From: Croceibacterium atlanticum
Lineage (GTDB): Bacteria; Pseudomonadota; Alphaproteobacteria; Sphingomonadales; Sphingomonadaceae
NCBI RefSeq assembly: GCF_001008165.2
Contig: NZ_CP011452.2
Coordinates: 2,852,001-2,916,000 of the forward strand
Direction of reading: 5' to 3'
Length of the DNA: 64,000 nt
Shown here piece after piece: positions 7,446-16,085 of this stretch. The position numbers were made by a program, and so were the translations under genes. The notes under the pieces were generated by a model. The model was given only the letters and a program-made list of their open reading frames with translations, was not told the DNA's origin and did not search any database. The stretch's first letter is position 1, and each line of letters opens with the position of its first letter.

Positions 7446-9559
7446 CGCGTCGCCCTCGCCAGGCGCAGCGAATTACCGATGACGATCAGCGAACTTGCGG
7501 ACATGGCAATGGCGGCCACCAGCGGCGTGACCAGACCGGCCAGGGCCAGCGGCACGGCCAGCACATTATAGGCGATTGCCAGGCCGAAATTCTGCCGCAC
7601 GACACGCATGGTCGCACGTGAAGCGCGAATGGCGCGGGACAGGGCCAGCAGCGTATCCTGCACAAAGACCAGATCCGCCGCCTGCAGGCCGACTTCACTG
7701 GCCGAACCCGGTGCGATGGAAGCGTCCGCGGCGGCCAGGGCGGGGCCGTCATTCAACCCATCCCCCACCATCAGCACGCGGCGGCCGCGATTGCGCAGGC
7801 GGGAAATGGCTTCCTGCTTGGCAGCGGGAGAAGCGGCGGCATGGGCTGTCAGCCCGGTTGCGCGCGCCACTTCGGCAACGGCAGCCGGATTGTCCCCCGA
7901 AAGGATCGAACATTCCACGCCCAGATCGCGCATTTCCGCCAGGGCCTGCCCGGCATCGGGGCGGAGCCGGTCCGCATAGGGAATCAGCCAGATCGGTTGT
8001 CCGGAAATTTCCAGCGCCACGGCGATGCCATTGGCGCTGTCCGGGCGGCGCAGGGCGACCTGTTTCCCGCATGACATGGCGAACACCCCTTCGCCGGGCC
8101 GTTCTTCCACCTTGTCCAGCGGTGCCGCGCGATGATCGCGCGCGGACAGGGCATCGGACAGGGCGCGGGACAGCGGGTGGCGGCTGTGAGAGGCAAGGGC
8201 GAGGGCGATCGAGGCCGCTTCGTTCGGCAGCGCTTCCAGCACCGCAGGATCCGGCAGCGGGCGGCCAAGGGTGAGCGTGCCTGTCTTGTCCAGCAGCGCC
8301 CGGTCGACCGTGGCCAGCCTTTCGAGGGCGGAGCCATCCTTCACCATGATGCCGGCCCGCATCATCGACCCGCTGGCCACGACCTGGGCGACCGGCACGG
8401 CCAGCCCCAGCGCGCAGGGGCAAGTGATGATCAGCACTGCCACGCCGATCACCAGCGCGTGATAAAGCCCGGCCCCGGCAATCAGCCAGCCGATTACCGC
8501 CGCGGCGGCCAGTGTGTGAACCGCCGGTGCATAGAGGCGCGCGGCGCGATCCGCGATCCGGACATAGCGGCTGCGGTTCTGCGTGCTCGCTTCCATCAGC
8601 CGGGCGATTTCGGCCAGCGTCGTGTCGTGGCCTGCATGGCTGATGCGCACATCCACCGGCGCATCGAGATTGAGCGTTCCGGCCAGGGCCTGATCGCCCC
8701 GGTGTCCGGCGACAGGCGCGGATTCGCCAGTCAGCAGGGACTGGTCGAAACGGCTGGACCCGGTGATGATTTCACCGTCGGCGGCCAGCCGCTCCCCCGC
8801 GGCCACGCGCATTACCATGCCCGGCATCAATTGCCCCGCATCGCGCCAGGTCAGTTCCCCGTCCGGGCCGACGATCATCGCGCCCTGCGCCGCCTGGCTC
8901 AGCAATGCATCGACACCGCGCCGCGCCCGGTCGCGCATCATCGCGTCCAGCACCCGCCCGGCCAGCAGGAAGGTCAGCAGCATCAATGCGCCGTCGAACC
9001 AGGCATGTTCGCCGCCGATCACCGTTTCATACAGGCTCAGCCCGGTGGCGATCAGCACGCCGATCGAAATCGGCACGTCCATATTGGTGGTGGCGTGGCG
9101 CAACGCCTTCCAGGCGGAACGGAAGAAGGGTTGTCCGGCATAGGCGATGGCCGGAATGGCGATGACGGCCGAAATCCAGTGGAACAGCGATCTGGTCGCG
9201 CCTTCTGCCCCGGCCCAGACGCTGACCGAAAGCAGCATGACGTTCATCGCGGCAAAGGCGGCAACGGCCAGCGGGGCCAGCAGCGGCCGGACGGCGGAAT
9301 AAGGGCGGGCCAGTTCCTCTCGCCGTGCCTGCGCCTCGAAACCGATCTCTGCCAGCGCGGAAACCAGTTCATGGCTGCCGATCTGCGCGGTGTGATGCAC
9401 GGTGACCATGCGGGAAGACAGATTGACGCGGGCATCGGCAATTCCGGGCAGGGCGCCAAGGCCGCGTTCGACCTTGCTCATGCAGCCGGCGCAATGCATG
9501 CCGGGCACCGCCAGTACGGTGCATTCCAGCGCTTCATCGCTCTGTTTCAGTGCGGTCAC
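7442..9559 (-). CDS. ccoI: Copper-translocating P1B ATPase CcoI/FixI
   Basis: A 705-residue P1B-type ATPase that exports Cu+ toward the periplasm for assembly of the CuB centre of cbb3 oxidase. The N-terminal heavy-metal domain has GMHCAGC (Cys23 and Cys26). Later motifs are TGES (277-280), the transmembrane CPC metal site (380-382), DKTGT with Asp424, the HP motif in SRHPLSRAL, and GDGLNDGPAL. The length and operon position between ccoH and ccoS identify it as CcoI (FixI) rather than a copper-detoxification CopA. Its start overlaps the ccoH stop by 4 bp and its stop overlaps ccoS by 4 bp, so translational coupling is likely. Confidence 0.96.
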   Translation of the reverse strand: MTALKQSDEALECTVLAVPGMHCAGCMSKVERGLGALPGIADARVNLSSRMVTVHHTAQIGSHELVSALAEIGFEAQARREELARPYSAVRPLLAPLAVAAFAAMNVMLLSVSVWAGAEGATRSLFHWISAVIAIPAIAYAGQPFFRSAWKALRHATTNMDVPISIGVLIATGLSLYETVIGGEHAWFDGALMLLTFLLAGRVLDAMMRDRARRGVDALLSQAAQGAMIVGPDGELTWRDAGQLMPGMVMRVAAGERLAADGEIITGSSRFDQSLLTGESAPVAGHRGDQALAGTLNLDAPVDVRISHAGHDTTLAEIARLMEASTQNRSRYVRIADRAARLYAPAVHTLAAAAVIGWLIAGAGLYHALVIGVAVLIITCPCALGLAVPVAQVVASGSMMRAGIMVKDGSALERLATVDRALLDKTGTLTLGRPLPDPAVLEALPNEAASIALALASHSRHPLSRALSDALSARDHRAAPLDKVEERPGEGVFAMSCGKQVALRRPDSANGIAVALEISGQPIWLIPYADRLRPDAGQALAEMRDLGVECSILSGDNPAAVAEVARATGLTAHAAASPAAKQEAISRLRNRGRRVLMVGDGLNDGPALAAADASIAPGSASEVGLQAADLVFVQDTLLALSRAIRASRATMRVVRQNFGLAIAYNVLAVPLALAGLVTPLVAAIAMSASSLIVIGNSLRLARATR

Positions 9560-10017
9560 TGCAACGCTTCTTCCCGGCGCCAGTCATTGGTGCCGTCGCT
9601 CAGCTCCAGCCGCAGCGTCCAGCGCCCGTCCGGCAGGGCGCGATCCGCCAGATAGCGGCCCTGGCCGATCGGTTCGAAAGCCAGCGGGACATCGGGCATC
9701 CGGCCCAGCGGATGGCGCGCAATCGCATTGACGGCCACATCGTCCGGTGCGCCTGTGACCTTCACCGCCAGCCTGCCATCCGGCCTCCATGCGGTTGCCG
9801 CATCCCAGCCCAGCTTTTCCTGTTCTTCCGCCTGTTCCAGCCAGCGATTATATTCCTGGCTGGCGACATAGGAATTTTCGACCACGATGCCGCCAAAGGT
9901 CGTGCTGGCGAAGCTGGCCATCAGGATGTTCACGCCCACGACCACACCAAAGAAGCCGACCAGGATGCCGGTCATGTGCCAGCCGGTGAAACGGCCTTTC
10001 GTCTGTCCGGGCATCAT
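9556..10017 (-). CDS. ccoH: FixH/CcoH family cbb3 oxidase assembly protein
   Basis: A 153-residue protein with one N-terminal membrane helix (about residues 13-33, GWHMTGILVGFFGVVVGVN) and a periplasmic domain. It shows the FixH family sequence NILMASFASTTFGG followed by VENSYVASQEYNRWLEQA, which supports early assembly and stability of cbb3 oxidase. Two adjacent ATG codons (10017 and 10014) are possible starts; the first overlaps the ccoG stop as ATGA. It is the second gene of the ccoGHIS group. Confidence 0.93.
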   Translation of the reverse strand: MMPGQTKGRFTGWHMTGILVGFFGVVVGVNILMASFASTTFGGIVVENSYVASQEYNRWLEQAEEQEKLGWDAATAWRPDGRLAVKVTGAPDDVAVNAIARHPLGRMPDVPLAFEPIGQGRYLADRALPDGRWTLRLELSDGTNDWRREEALQ

Positions 10018-11468
10018 TCTCCTCCGGGGGCTTCGAAATAGGTTTCGCTGGTGTCCATTTCGGCCTGCTGGTCGAGAGAGGTCACGGTGAAGGCGAAATC
10101 CTGCGATGCCGTATCGGGCGGTGCGATAACATAGAGCCGGAGCGGCTCGGTACTGTCGGCCGCGACGGTGACTGTCAGTTCGCGGGCGGCATCTTCGCTG
10201 GCCATCTGGTCAGTCCACATGCGGCCGCCATCCAGCCCTTCCATCGTCACGCGCATATCGCGCGGGCGGCTTTCCATGTTGCGCAGCTTGACCGTGTAGG
10301 AGTTGCGGATGCTGCCATCGCTCATCAGCATGAAGGGCGGATTGCGGTCGGGCGCGGCCGATATGTCGGTATGGCTGCGCACACCCAGCGCGAACAGCAG
10401 GGCCAGACCGATGCCGCCCCATACGCCGAAATAGATCAGCGTGCGCGGATGCAGCAAAGCCTTCCATGCCGGGCGCGGTTCCTCGCCGGCCTTTTCCCGC
10501 TCGCAATCTTCCAGCGTGGCATAATCGATCAGGCCGCGCGGGCGGCCCACTTCTTCCATCACCCGGTCGCAGGCATCGATGCACAGGCCGCAGGTGATGC
10601 AGGCGATATCCGGCCCCTTGCGGATGTCATATCCGGTGGGACAGACGGCAACGCATTGGTTGCAATCGATGCAGTCGCCGAATTCGCCGGGATTCTTCTG
10701 CGCCTTCTTGACGCTGCCGCGCGGTTCGCCGCGCCAGTCCTTATAGGTGACGATCAGCGATTTTTCGTCCAGCATCGCGCTCTGGATACGGGGCCAGGGG
10801 CACATATAGATGCACACCTGTTCGCGCATGAAGCCGCCAAGGGCGAAAGTCGTCGCGGTAAGGATGCCGACGGTCAGATAGGCGACAGGGGCGGCCTGCC
10901 CGGTCCAGAAATCATGCACCAGTGTCGGCGCATCGGCAAAATACATGATCCATGCGCCACCGGTCCAGAAACTGATCAGCAGATAGATTGACCATTTGAC
11001 GGCGCGATGGGCGATCTTCTTCGGACCCCAGGGCGCCCGTTCCAGGCGCATCTGCGCATTGCGATCGCCATCAACCAGCCTGTCGATATGCTGGAACAGA
11101 TCGGTCCACACAGTCTGGGGGCAGCTATATCCGCACCATGCGCGGCCCACCGCGCTGGTGACGAGGAACAGCCCGATGCCGGCCATGATAAGCAGGCCCG
11201 CGACGAAATAGAATTCATGCGGCCAGATTTCGATGCCGAACATGTAGAAACGGCGATTGGCCAGGTCGATCAGGACGGCCTGATCCGGCGCGTAGGGGCC
11301 ACGGTCCCAGCGGATCCACGGCGTGCCGTAATAGATCCCCAGCGTGACCAGCATGACCAGCCATTTGAAGCGGCGGAACGGACCGTCCACCTTTTGCGGG
11401 TGGACGGCCTTGCGCTTTTCATAAAGCTGGGCGGGCGTTCCTTCTTCGATACGTTCAGGATTGTTCAT
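10014..11468 (-). CDS. ccoG: Cytochrome c oxidase accessory protein CcoG (polyferredoxin)
   Basis: A 484-residue membrane-bound Fe-S protein of the CcoG/RdxA/FixG family, thought to reduce Cu(II) to Cu(I) for cbb3 assembly. Several N-terminal helices include WCGYSCPQTVWTD. Two 4Fe-4S cluster motifs follow (CIDCNQCVAVCPTG and CITCGLCIDACD), and the C-terminus is an Ig-like FixG domain. The start at 11468 was chosen because GGAGG lies nine bases upstream and the MNNPERIEEGTPAQLYEKR N-terminus is family-like; a longer reading upstream would run much deeper into ccoP. The chosen start overlaps the end of ccoP by 14 bp. Confidence 0.95.
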   Translation of the reverse strand: MNNPERIEEGTPAQLYEKRKAVHPQKVDGPFRRFKWLVMLVTLGIYYGTPWIRWDRGPYAPDQAVLIDLANRRFYMFGIEIWPHEFYFVAGLLIMAGIGLFLVTSAVGRAWCGYSCPQTVWTDLFQHIDRLVDGDRNAQMRLERAPWGPKKIAHRAVKWSIYLLISFWTGGAWIMYFADAPTLVHDFWTGQAAPVAYLTVGILTATTFALGGFMREQVCIYMCPWPRIQSAMLDEKSLIVTYKDWRGEPRGSVKKAQKNPGEFGDCIDCNQCVAVCPTGYDIRKGPDIACITCGLCIDACDRVMEEVGRPRGLIDYATLEDCEREKAGEEPRPAWKALLHPRTLIYFGVWGGIGLALLFALGVRSHTDISAAPDRNPPFMLMSDGSIRNSYTVKLRNMESRPRDMRVTMEGLDGGRMWTDQMASEDAARELTVTVAADSTEPLRLYVIAPPDTASQDFAFTVTSLDQQAEMDTSETYFEAPGGE

Positions 11469-12378
11469 CGGGGTCAGCCTCCGGCGCGCTGTCGCCTGCT
11501 TCTTCGGCGACCTCCGCGAAGTCTTCGCCACCCCCGAGCGAATGTACGTAAACCGCCAGCATCTTGATGGTCACGGGATCGAGCCGCCCCTCCCATGATG
11601 GCATCACACCCATGCGCGGATTGCTGATCTGGCGCGCGACCTGTTCCCGTGTGCCCCCATACAGCCAGATCGCATCCGCCAGGTTCGGCGCACCGAATTC
11701 ACGCAGACCGCGGCCGTTTTCGCCGTGGCAGACGGCGCAATTTTCCGCAAAGAGCTGCGCCCCGGCCGGATTGGGCTGGGCCTTGCCCGACAGGCTCAGC
11801 ACATGGTCGGCCAGCTGGTCGATCTGTTCGCCCGTCAGGAAACCGTCCCCATAGGCGGGCATGATCGAAAGGCGGGTTTCATCAACGCCGGGCTGGCGTA
11901 TGCCATGCAGCAGCGTGGTTTCGATCGCATTCAGATCGCCGCCCCACAGCCAGTCATCGTCATTCAGGTTCGGATAGCCTTCCGATCCCGCGGCGCCGGC
12001 GCCGTGGCACTGCACGCAATTGACCTTGAAGGCGGCGCGGCCACCGGCAATCGCGGCGCGGGTCAGCTGTTCGTTACCCTGGATCTTGCCCACCGGCATG
12101 CTGGCCAGTTCGGCCACCACGGATGCGCGGTCCGCCTGCTGCGTTTCCAGTTCCTTGGCCAGCTGGCCGCGGCTGGTCCAGCCCAGCACGCCTTCCGTGC
12201 CCTTGTTGATCAGCGGCCAGGCCGGATAGGCGATGCCATATCCGATAGCGAAGGCGATGCAGGCATAGAAGGACCATATCCACCAGCGCGGCAGCGGATT
12301 GTTCAGTTCTTCGATACCGTCCCATTCATGGCCGACGGTTTCGACGCCGGTTGCTTCGTCGATGTGCTTATTCGCCAT
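11455..12378 (-). CDS. ccoP: cbb3-type cytochrome c oxidase subunit III, CcoP
   Basis: A 307-residue di-haem cytochrome c subunit that passes electrons from cytochrome c to CcoO and the catalytic subunit. After a short cytoplasmic N-terminus with DGIEELNNPLPRWW, one or two membrane helices (about 33-55) anchor it. Two CXXCH haem motifs follow: CVQCH (121-125) and CAVCH (214-218), with later methionine ligands in SIMPAYGDG and GVMPSW. Its start lies inside the end of ccoQ (11 bp overlap). Confidence 0.96.
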   Translation of the reverse strand: MANKHIDEATGVETVGHEWDGIEELNNPLPRWWIWSFYACIAFAIGYGIAYPAWPLINKGTEGVLGWTSRGQLAKELETQQADRASVVAELASMPVGKIQGNEQLTRAAIAGGRAAFKVNCVQCHGAGAAGSEGYPNLNDDDWLWGGDLNAIETTLLHGIRQPGVDETRLSIMPAYGDGFLTGEQIDQLADHVLSLSGKAQPNPAGAQLFAENCAVCHGENGRGLREFGAPNLADAIWLYGGTREQVARQISNPRMGVMPSWEGRLDPVTIKMLAVYVHSLGGGEDFAEVAEEAGDSAPEADPDEQS

Positions 12379-12544
12379 CGTTATCGTCCTTGAAAATCAC
12401 GTTGGCCGCATCCTGGTGATGCTTGCGGGCGCCGGGCCGGAACGGCCAGAGCGACAAGGCGAGGAAGGCAATGACCATGATCATCAGGCCGTAGCTGTCG
12501 GCCAGGTGACGCAATGTCTCGTAAGTCGAATGGTCGTTGATCAT
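12368..12544 (-). CDS. ccoQ: cbb3-type cytochrome c oxidase subunit IV, CcoQ
   Basis: A 58-residue small subunit that stabilises the CcoNOP complex. One membrane helix (about residues 20-37, [16 protein letters not shown]) is preceded by [13 protein letters not shown]. It is followed by the conserved [20 protein letters not shown] tail, which is the CcoQ signature. ATG at 12544 overlaps the ccoO stop as ATGA (12541-12544), and the TAA stop lies inside the first codons of ccoP. It is short enough to be missed by length cut-offs. Confidence 0.93.
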   Translation of the reverse strand: MINDHSTYETLRHLADSYGLMIMVIAFLALSLWPFRPGARKHHQDAANVIFKDDNDGE

Positions 12545-13287
12545 CGGCCGGTCTCCGAAGCGAGCTCCTCCTGTGCGGCGGCACTGTTTACGTCCACCAG
12601 CGTGCCGAGCATCTGGAGATAGGCGACCAGAGCATCCATTTCCGTCAGGCGTTTCGGATCGCCGTCAAAGTCGCGGATCTTCGCCTTGGGATAACGGTCT
12701 TCCAGATCTTCCGGATCGGTATCGGGATTGGCCTGGGCCCTGAGATCGGCCGCCGCCATTTCAATGTCGCGATCGGTATAGGGAACGCCGACCATCCTCA
12801 GCGCGCTGAGCGCCGCGGCAGGATCGGGCACTTCCAGGTCGGTTTCCGCCAGGAAACCATATTGCGGCATCACGCTTTCGGGCACCACGCTTTGCGGGTC
12901 CATCAGGTGCTGCACGTGCCATTCGTCGGAATAGCGGCCGCCCACGCGTGCCAGGTCCGGCCCGGTACGCTTGGAACCCCACTGGAACGGATGGTCATAC
13001 ATGCTTTCCGCAGCGAGGCTGTAATGGCCATAGCGTTCCACCTCGTCCCGGAACGGGCGGATCATCTGGCTGTGGCAGACATAGCAGCCTTCACGCACAT
13101 AGATGTCGCGCCCGGCCTGTTCGAGCGGGGTGTAAGGGCGCATCCCGTCCACTTCCTCGATCGTGTTGTCGATCCAGAAAAGCGGTGCGATTTCCACGAT
13201 ACCGCCGATGGCGACCGTGATCAGGGCGCCCACGCCCAGCAGCGTCACGTTCCGCTCGAGCTTCTTGTGCTGTTCGGTAATGCTCAC
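12541..13287 (-). CDS. ccoO: cbb3-type cytochrome c oxidase subunit II, CcoO
   Basis: A 248-residue mono-haem cytochrome c subunit of cbb3 oxidase. An N-terminal membrane anchor (about residues 14-38) is followed by the conserved [21 protein letters not shown] region and the haem-binding motif CYVCH (68-72) with HSQMIRPF. The downstream sequence [14 protein letters not shown] and the axial-ligand region around SVMPQYGFL are typical of CcoO. The start is GTG at 13287, with GGAG ten bases upstream. It begins 11 bases after ccoN ends. Confidence 0.96.
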   Translation of the reverse strand: MSITEQHKKLERNVTLLGVGALITVAIGGIVEIAPLFWIDNTIEEVDGMRPYTPLEQAGRDIYVREGCYVCHSQMIRPFRDEVERYGHYSLAAESMYDHPFQWGSKRTGPDLARVGGRYSDEWHVQHLMDPQSVVPESVMPQYGFLAETDLEVPDPAAALSALRMVGVPYTDRDIEMAAADLRAQANPDTDPEDLEDRYPKAKIRDFDGDPKRLTEMDALVAYLQMLGTLVDVNSAAAQEELASETGR

Positions 13288-13298
13288 GGAAACTTCTC

Positions 13299-14954
13299 CT
13301 ACTCGGCCGGAACCGTGACGATGGGGCGATCCTTTTCGGCGTCATAGGCCGCATCGCTCATCGGGGCTTCGTTGCGCAGCTTGCCCAGGATCGTGGCCCA
13401 GACATTGATCACCATCAGCACCGCGCCGATCAGATACAGGCCGCCACCGAAGGCACGCAGCAGATACATCAGATGCAGCGCGCTGACCGTTTCGGCGAAG
13501 CTGTTCACCAGATAGCCATCGGCGCCATATTCACGCCACATCAGGCCCTGGGTGATGCCGGCCACCCACATGCTGGCAGCGTAGAAAACGATGCCTGCCG
13601 TGGCGAGCCAGAAGTGCCAGTTGACCATGCGCAGTGAATAGAGCCGTTCACGCTTCCACAGGCGCGGGACCAGGAAATAGACGGCGGCGAAGGTGATCAT
13701 GCCGTTCCATCCCAGCGCGCCGGAATGGACATGGCCAATGGTCCAGTCGGTATAGTGCGACAGGCTGTTGACCGATTTGATGGACATCATCGGGCCTTCG
13801 AACGTGCTCATGCCGTAGAAGGCGATGCTGATCACCAGCATACGGATGATCGGATCGGTGCGCAGCTTGTCCCACGCGCCGTTCAGCGTCATCAGGCCGT
13901 TGATCATGCCACCCCAGCTCGGCATCCACAGCATGATCGAAAAGACCATGCCCAGCGTCTGCGCCCAGTCGGGCAGGGCGGTGTAGTGCAGATGGTGCGG
14001 ACCAGCCCAGATATAGAGGAAGATCAGCGCCCAGAAGTGGATGATCGAAAGGCGATAGGAATAGACCGGCCGTTCCGCCTGTTTCGGCACGAAGTAATAC
14101 ATCATGCCCAGGAAGCCGGCGGTCAGGAAGAAACCCACCGCGTTGTGGCCATACCACCATTGCACCAGTGCGCCCTGAACGCCGCCGAAGACCGGGTAGC
14201 TCTTTGAACCGAACAGGCTGACCGGAATGTCGAGATTGTTCACGACATGCAGCATCGCCACGGTGATGATGAAGGCCAGGAAGAACCAGTTGGCGACATA
14301 GATATGCGGTTCCGACCGTTTCACGATCGTGCCGACAAACACCACCAGATAGGCGACCCAGACGATGGTCAGCCACAAGTCCACATACCATTCGGGCTCG
14401 GCATATTCCTTGCTCTGGCTGATACCCAGAAGATAGCCGGTCGCCGCCAGGACGATGAACAGCTGGTAGCCCCAGAACACGAACCGGGCGAGGCCCGGAA
14501 ATGCCAGCCGCGCACGGCAGGTGCGCTGCACGACATAGAAACTGGTGCAGATCAGCGCATTGCCGCCAAAGGCGAAAATGACCGCGGATGTATGCAGCGG
14601 GCGCAGCCGCCCGAAATTCAGATAGGGTTCCAGATTCAGTTCGGGAAAGGCGAGCTGAAGGGCGATGAACACCCCCGCGAGAAAGCCCGCAATGCCCCAG
14701 AAGACCGTGGCGATGACGCCCCATCGAATCGGATCGTCATCATATTTCGACGGGTCAGAGGGGATCCGGAAAATGGCGTTCGCTGCCGCCCCGACATCGG
14801 CGCGGAATGCGTCGACGCACAGGGCGATGAAAATGGCGAGCGCCACGATGGTCATGTGGGTGGCGAAGCCGGCATCCTGCGCAAGCGCGATCGCAATGAC
14901 CGCGAGAATAAGCAGGCCGAACCACATTCCGACCCGAGAGAGTGCTGTTTCCAT
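13299..14954 (-). CDS. ccoN: cbb3-type cytochrome c oxidase subunit I, CcoN
   Basis: A 551-residue catalytic subunit with about 12-14 membrane helices that carries low-spin haem b and the haem b3-CuB site where O2 is reduced. Recognisable segments are [36 protein letters not shown] (CuB region), [15 protein letters not shown], and [12 protein letters not shown]. The ATG at 14954 is preceded by AGGGA; a longer reading from 15011 would add an Ala/Arg-rich stretch unlike CcoN and would overlap the FNR site, so it was rejected. It is the first gene of ccoNOQP-ccoGHIS. A high-affinity oxidase of this kind serves micro-oxic respiration. Confidence 0.97.
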   Translation of the reverse strand: METALSRVGMWFGLLILAVIAIALAQDAGFATHMTIVALAIFIALCVDAFRADVGAAANAIFRIPSDPSKYDDDPIRWGVIATVFWGIAGFLAGVFIALQLAFPELNLEPYLNFGRLRPLHTSAVIFAFGGNALICTSFYVVQRTCRARLAFPGLARFVFWGYQLFIVLAATGYLLGISQSKEYAEPEWYVDLWLTIVWVAYLVVFVGTIVKRSEPHIYVANWFFLAFIITVAMLHVVNNLDIPVSLFGSKSYPVFGGVQGALVQWWYGHNAVGFFLTAGFLGMMYYFVPKQAERPVYSYRLSIIHFWALIFLYIWAGPHHLHYTALPDWAQTLGMVFSIMLWMPSWGGMINGLMTLNGAWDKLRTDPIIRMLVISIAFYGMSTFEGPMMSIKSVNSLSHYTDWTIGHVHSGALGWNGMITFAAVYFLVPRLWKRERLYSLRMVNWHFWLATAGIVFYAASMWVAGITQGLMWREYGADGYLVNSFAETVSALHLMYLLRAFGGGLYLIGAVLMVINVWATILGKLRNEAPMSDAAYDAEKDRPIVTVPAE

Positions 14955-15010
14955 GAATCTGGTGTCCCTACGTCCTGCCGCCGCGCTGCACCGTCCTGCC
15001 GCAACGCACA

Positions 15011-15024
15011 TTGATTGGAATCAA
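15011..15024 (-). promoter_or_regulatory. FNR/FixK-type operator (anaerobox) upstream of ccoN
   Basis: The sequence TTGAT-TGGA-ATCAA is a perfect match to the FNR/FixK/Anr consensus TTGAT-N4-ATCAA. Its centre lies about 64 bases before the ccoN ATG. If used as a class II site at -41.5, transcription would start about 22 bases before the ATG. This fits oxygen-dependent induction of the whole cbb3 operon; the regulator gene itself is not in this window. Confidence 0.88.
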
Positions 15025-15176
15025 ATAGCGGAAGTCCCGCCTGTCCGGGGGCATTATGCAGGTTTTTTCGCAGTTTGTGGACCCCTGCGGCAAGATGTTA
15101 TCACCTATCGCAAGATGCGGCGCAGCATTTCGCACGGCCATGCACGCAGGGACCGTCGGATGGGCAGGGCTGGTTC

Positions 15177-16085
15177 CTACCCGCCGTCACGCGCGGACAG
15201 GGCATTGCCCGGCGTGGCGATCCGTTCCTGCTGGAATGCGCGGAGGACGCGCATATTGACGTCCGACTCGAAGGCTTTTTCAAACCTCGTGTCCAGGACA
15301 TAGGCCTTCAGGCGCAATCTCACGCCCACGAGATAATCCGACACCCATTGATTGACCAGGATGGTGACCGGCTTTGCCAGGAAAACGAAGCGGCTGGAAA
15401 GCACCGCTTCGTTTATGATGTCCCGGGCCCGTTCGATATCCTGATCCGGGGCGATGTAGAAATCCATCACCACCTGCATGTCCAGCGCGCCGTAATTCCC
15501 GGAAGAGGTGACATCGCTGAGGAACTTGCTGTTGGGAATGGTGACGGTGTTGTCGTCCAGTGTCTGCATGCGCACGGATCGCAGGCCGATGGCCGTGATA
15601 TCCCCGTATTCGCCGCCGAAATTGACACGGTCCCCCACCTGGAACGGGCGATCCAGCATCACGATCATCCCGGCGATGAAGGAAGCGACCAGATCCTTCA
15701 TTGCAAAGCCGATCGCAACGGCCACTGCGCCGCCGATCAACGCCAGGGTCGTTTCGTCGAAGCGGAAGGACAGCAGCACGACGATGACGGTCGTCGTTAC
15801 ATAAATCACGAACTGGCTGATCGTGCTGACCTTGTGCAGCGTCAGCCGGCGGGATGAGAATTCCGAACCGAAAGCATTGACGAAGCGGGACAGCAGGCGA
15901 AGCAGTGCCCAGGCGCCCGCGATGACGAAGATGGAGGTGATCACACCGCCCCAGCGGATGATATCTGCCAGCCGGGTTATCGTGTTGGCGTCGATCTCTT
16001 CCTGCGCCATCGCCGGATTCCAGGCGAGCAGGGATGCGAGTGCAATCGCCAGGGTTGCCGGGCGCAAAATGCCGGAGGCCATCAT
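15177..16085 (-). CDS. Small MscS-family mechanosensitive channel paired with an ATPase
   Basis: A 302-residue MscS-family channel. An apparent signal peptide (about residues 8-27, ending NPAMAQ) is followed by membrane helices near 42-62, 82-105 and 110-135. The pore-lining and beta domain include GFAMKDLVASFIAGMIVMLDRPFQVGDRV and DDNTVTIPNSKF, which are MscS hallmarks. The start at 16085 overlaps the upstream gene's stop in ATGA and has GGAGAAGAG just before it. The overlap with a large periplasmic/ATPase protein suggests the two products work together. The gene ends about 150 bases before the ccoN operator, whose operon reads in the same direction. Confidence 0.88.
   Translation of the reverse strand: MMASGILRPATLAIALASLLAWNPAMAQEEIDANTITRLADIIRWGGVITSIFVIAGAWALLRLLSRFVNAFGSEFSSRRLTLHKVSTISQFVIYVTTTVIVVLLSFRFDETTLALIGGAVAVAIGFAMKDLVASFIAGMIVMLDRPFQVGDRVNFGGEYGDITAIGLRSVRMQTLDDNTVTIPNSKFLSDVTSSGNYGALDMQVVMDFYIAPDQDIERARDIINEAVLSSRFVFLAKPVTILVNQWVSDYLVGVRLRLKAYVLDTRFEKAFESDVNMRVLRAFQQERIATPGNALSARDGG

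Noticed and set aside
14955-15011. Longer start for ccoN, 19 codons upstream
   Set aside because: The extra residues are Ala/Arg-rich and unlike CcoN, the extension would cover the promoter region up to the FNR box, and the ATG at 14954 has a ribosome site.
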